Below, piece by piece: positions 61,294-64,000 of a stretch of DNA of 64,000 nt; the stretch's first letter is position 1, and each line of letters opens with the position of its first letter. The stretch comes from Cyprinodon diabolis (lineage: Eukaryota > Chordata > Actinopteri > Cyprinodontiformes > Cyprinodontidae), in the NCBI GenBank assembly GCA_030533445.1, contig JARPUW010000263.1:62001-126000 (forward strand). The letters are read 5' to 3'. The notes under the pieces are model-generated. The model had not been told where the DNA came from. It ran no database searches and saw only the letters and a program-made list of their open reading frames with translations. The position numbers were made by a program, and so were the translations under genes.

Positions 61294-64000
61294 TGATCTT
61301 TTCTGGCAATCATCTAGAGCTGAAAACTAACAATATTAAGTAGATTTGAGCAGATGTTTTTCGTTTCAAGCTTCAAATCAGAAGGTTGAGGCCAAAACGC
61401 TCATTTCACAGTGAGATAATGCCATTTTGGCCTCTGGAGTTGTAACAGACAAACCATTAATGATACAGCCATGATCTTTTCTGGCAATCATCTAGAGCTG
61501 AAAACTAACAATATAAAGTAGATTTGAGCAGATGTTTTTGGTTCCAAGCTTCAAATCAGAAGTGGACGCCAAAACGCTCTTTTCACAGTGAGATAATGCC
61601 ATTTTGGCCTCTGGAGTTGTAACAGACAAACCATTAATGATACAGCCATGATCTTTTCAGGCAATCATCTAGAGCTGAAAACTAACAATATAAAGTAGAT
61701 TTGAGCAGATATTTTTGGTTCCAAGCTTCAAATCAGAAGTTGAGGCCAAAACGCTTTTTTCACAGTGAGATAATGCCATTTTGGCCTCTGGAGTTGTAAC
61801 AGACAAACCATTAATGATACAGCCATGATCTTTTCAGGCAATCATCTAGAGCTGAAAACTAAAAATATAAAGTAGATTTGAGCAGATGTTTTTGGTTCCA
61901 AGCTTCAAATCAGAAGTTGAGGCCAAAACGCTCTTTTCACAGTGAGATAATGCCATTTTGGCCTCTGGAGTTGTAACAGACAAACCATTAATGATACAGC
62001 CATGATCTTTTCTGGCAATCATCTAGAGCTGAAAACTAACAATATAAAGTAGATTTGAGCAGATGTTTTTGGTTCCAAGCTTCAAATCAGAAGTTGAGGC
62101 CAAAACGCTCTTTTCACAGTGAGATAATGCCATTTTGGCCTCTGGAGTTGTAACAGACAAACCATTAATGATACAGCCATGATCTTTTCTGGCAATCATC
62201 TAGAGCTGAAAACTAACAATATAAAGTAGATTTGAGCAGATGTTTTTGGTTCCAAGCTTCAAATCAGAAGTTGAGGCCAAAACGCTCTTTTCACAGTGAG
62301 ATAATGCCATTTTGGCCTCTGGAGTTGTAACAGACAAACCATTAATGATACAGCCATGATCTTTTCTGGCAATCATCTAGAGCTGAAAACTAACAATATA
62401 AAGTAGAATTGAGCAGATGTTTTTGGTTCCAAGCTTCAAATCAGAAGTTGAGGCCAAAACGCTCTTTTCACAGTGAGATAATGCCATTTTGGCCTCTGGA
62501 GTTGTAACAGACAAACCATTAATGATACAGCCATGATCTTTTCTGGCAATCATCTAGAGCTGAAAACTAACAATATAAAGTAGATTTGAGCAGATGTTTT
62601 TGGTTCCAAGCTTCAAATCAGAAGTTGAGGCCAAAACGCTCTTTTCAAAGTGAGATAATGCCATTTTGGCCTCTGGAGTTGTAACAGACAAACCATTAAT
62701 GATACAGCCATGATCTTTTCAGGCAATCATCTAGAGCTGAAAACTAACAATATAAGGTAGATTTGAGCAGATGTTTTTGGTTCCAAGCTTCAAATCAGAA
62801 GTTGAGGCCAAAACGCTCTTTTCACAGTGAGACAATGCCATTTTGGCCTCTGGAGTTGTAACAGACAAACCATTAATGATACAGCCATGATCTTTTCAGG
62901 CAATCATCTAGAGCTGAAAACTAACAATATAAAGTAGATTTGAGCAGATGTATTTGGTTCCAAGCTTCAAATCAGAAGTTGAGGCCAAAACGCTCTTTTC
63001 ACAGTGAGATAATGCCATTTTGGCCTCTGGAGTTGTAACAGACAAACCATTAATGATACAGCCATGATCTTTTCTGGCAATCATCTAGAGCTGAAAACTA
63101 ACAATATAAAGTAGATTTGAGCAGATGTTTTTGGTTCCAAGCTTCAAATCAGAAGGTTGAGGCCAAAACGCTCTTTTCACAGTGAGATAATGCCATTTTG
63201 GCCTCTGGAGTTGTAACAGACAAACCATTAATGATACAGCCATGATCTTTTCTGGCAATCATCTAGAGCTGAAAACTAACAATATAAAGTAGAATTGAGC
63301 AGATGTTTTTGGTTCCAAGCTTCAAATCAGAAGTTGAGGCCAAAACGCTCTTTTCACAGTGAGATAATGCCATTTTGGCCTCTGGAGTTGTAACAGACAA
63401 ACCATTAATGATACAGCCATGATCTTTTCTGGCAATCATCTAGAGCTGAAAACTAACAATATAAAGTAGATTTGAGCAGATGTTTTTGGTTCCAAGCTTC
63501 AAATCAGAAGTTGAGGCCAAAACGCTCTTTTCAAAGTGAGATAATGCCATTTTGGCCTCTGGAGTTGTAACAGACAAACCATTAATGATACAGCCATGAT
63601 CTTTTCAGGCAATCATCTAGAGCTGAAAACTAACAATATAAAGTAGATTTGAGCAGATGTTTTTGGTTCCAAGCTTCAAATCAGAAGTTGAGGCCAAAAC
63701 GCTCTTTTCACAGTGAGACAATGCCATTTTGGCCTCTGGAGTTGTAACAGACAAACCATTAATGATACAGCCATGATCTTTTCAGGCAATCATCTAGAGA
63801 TGAAAACTAACAATATAAAGTAGATTTGAGCAGATGTATTTGGTTCCAAGCTTCAAATCAGAAGTTGAGGCCAAAACGCTCTTTTCACAGTGAGATAATG
63901 CCATTTTGGCCTCTGGAGTTGTAACAGACAAACCATTAATGATACAGCCATGATCTTTTCTGGCAATCATCTAGAGCTGAAAACTAACAATATAAAGTAG
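61294..64000. repeat. 19-monomer macro-unit, copy 2, cut by window edge
   Basis: Repeats the previous unit at +3,366 bp for 2,707 bases: A, B, C, D, E, E, J, K, L/G (62711), H, I, J, K, G, H (63774), then 50 bases of a CTGG-type monomer. I noticed no differences from copy 1. If the period holds, the next A should begin at window position 64660. Confidence 0.85.
63951..64000. repeat. Partial monomer at right edge
   Basis: The first 50 bases of a monomer, from TGATCTTTTC to AAAGTAG. It has CTGG and AACAAT and fits type I as expected from the 3,366-bp period, but its defining +1 G lies beyond the window. Confidence 0.9.

Larger units (their letters stand above)
1..64000. repeat. Satellite DNA array, 177/178-bp monomer, whole window
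   Basis: The TGATCTTTTC motif recurs at 1, 178, 356, 533, 710, 887 and so on to 63951 without interruption. There are 361 complete monomers, 308 of 177 bp and 53 of 178 bp, plus a 50-base partial one. All run in the same orientation, so the array is purely head-to-tail. In almost every case the extra base is one G turning AAGTTGAGG into AAGGTTGAGG. Monomers differ from each other at only a few positions and group into recurrent types that define higher-order repeats. GC is about 38%. A monomer this long could hold one nucleosome plus linker, as in many centromeric satellites, but a centromeric role is inference. I do not recognise the family. No stretch of the window lies outside the array, so there is no separate intergenic sequence to describe. 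Confidence 0.98.

Noticed and set aside
1..64000. CRISPR array or other spacer-repeat system
   Set aside because: Repeats are contiguous 177/178-bp monomers with no unique spacers and no adjacent genes.
1..64000. Transposon or retroelement insertion
   Set aside because: Monomer starts run on without a gap; no terminal repeats, target-site duplications, poly-A tail or long frame. All length changes are single bases or whole monomers.
1..64000. rRNA, tRNA or snRNA tandem cluster
   Set aside because: The monomer has no tRNA-like cloverleaf, A/B box pair or recognisable rRNA/snRNA sequence, and it is AT-rich with freely recurring type variants.

Overview
The whole 64,000-base window is one uninterrupted satellite DNA array. 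Every base belongs to a head-to-tail monomer of 177 or 178 bp, all in the same orientation. I aligned it by eye, starting each monomer at its TGATCTTTTC motif. This gives 361 complete monomers plus a 50-base partial one at the right edge. Of the complete ones, 308 are 177 bp and 53 are 178 bp, which sums exactly to 63,950 bp. I found no gene, RNA gene, transposon insertion, inversion or unique-sequence break. GC is about 38% (67 of 177 in the consensus monomer), with one CpG per typical monomer.

This is a eukaryotic nuclear genome. Nucleosome-length tandem monomers organised into higher-order repeats (HORs) over tens of kilobases are typical of centromeric or pericentromeric heterochromatin in plants and animals. 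I do not recognise the family. It does not resemble human alpha satellite or Arabidopsis CEN178 as I know them, and I will not name a species.

The monomers sort into recurring types, which I lettered by diagnostic variants. A: TATTAAG, GGTTTC, the +1 G, CTCATTT. B: AAGTGGA. C: CAGG start, GATATTTTT, CTTTTTTC. D: CAGG, AAAAAT. E: consensus. F: TAGAATT, AGTTCAGG. G: CAGG, GAGACAATG. H: CAGG, GTATTTGG. I: the +1 G with CTCTTTT. J: TAGAATT with TTGAGG. K: TTTTCAAAG. L: plain CAGG. N: AGTATATTT, CTCATTT. P: N plus AAGCTACAAAAC. Q: GATTTTTTTGG.

Layout. 1-10099: a diverse zone with two related copies of a 5.3-6.2 kb segment. 10100-18424: a 2,656-bp 15-monomer unit in two tandem copies, then a mixed stretch. 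18425-21612: a 1,594-bp 9-monomer unit, two copies. 21613-27278: alternating P-E dimers (354 bp) inside a larger duplicated block. 27279-31529: a transitional zone. 31530-50487: the main HOR (alpha), a 12-mer A to L of 2,126 bp, with derived 9-, 11-, 15- and 18-mers. 50488-64000: a second HOR (beta), a 7-mer of 1,240 bp, mixed with G-H-I-J-K segments and finally arranged in a 3,366-bp 19-mer.

There is no gene network here. What can be read is the array's history: repeated unequal exchange between out-of-register copies. Several monomers keep visible junctions that explain the HOR length changes. The right half is more regular than the left, which suggests that the more recently homogenised part lies rightward. 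Two caveats apply. Long near-identical arrays are prone to assembly error, and my tallies and comparisons are by eye.
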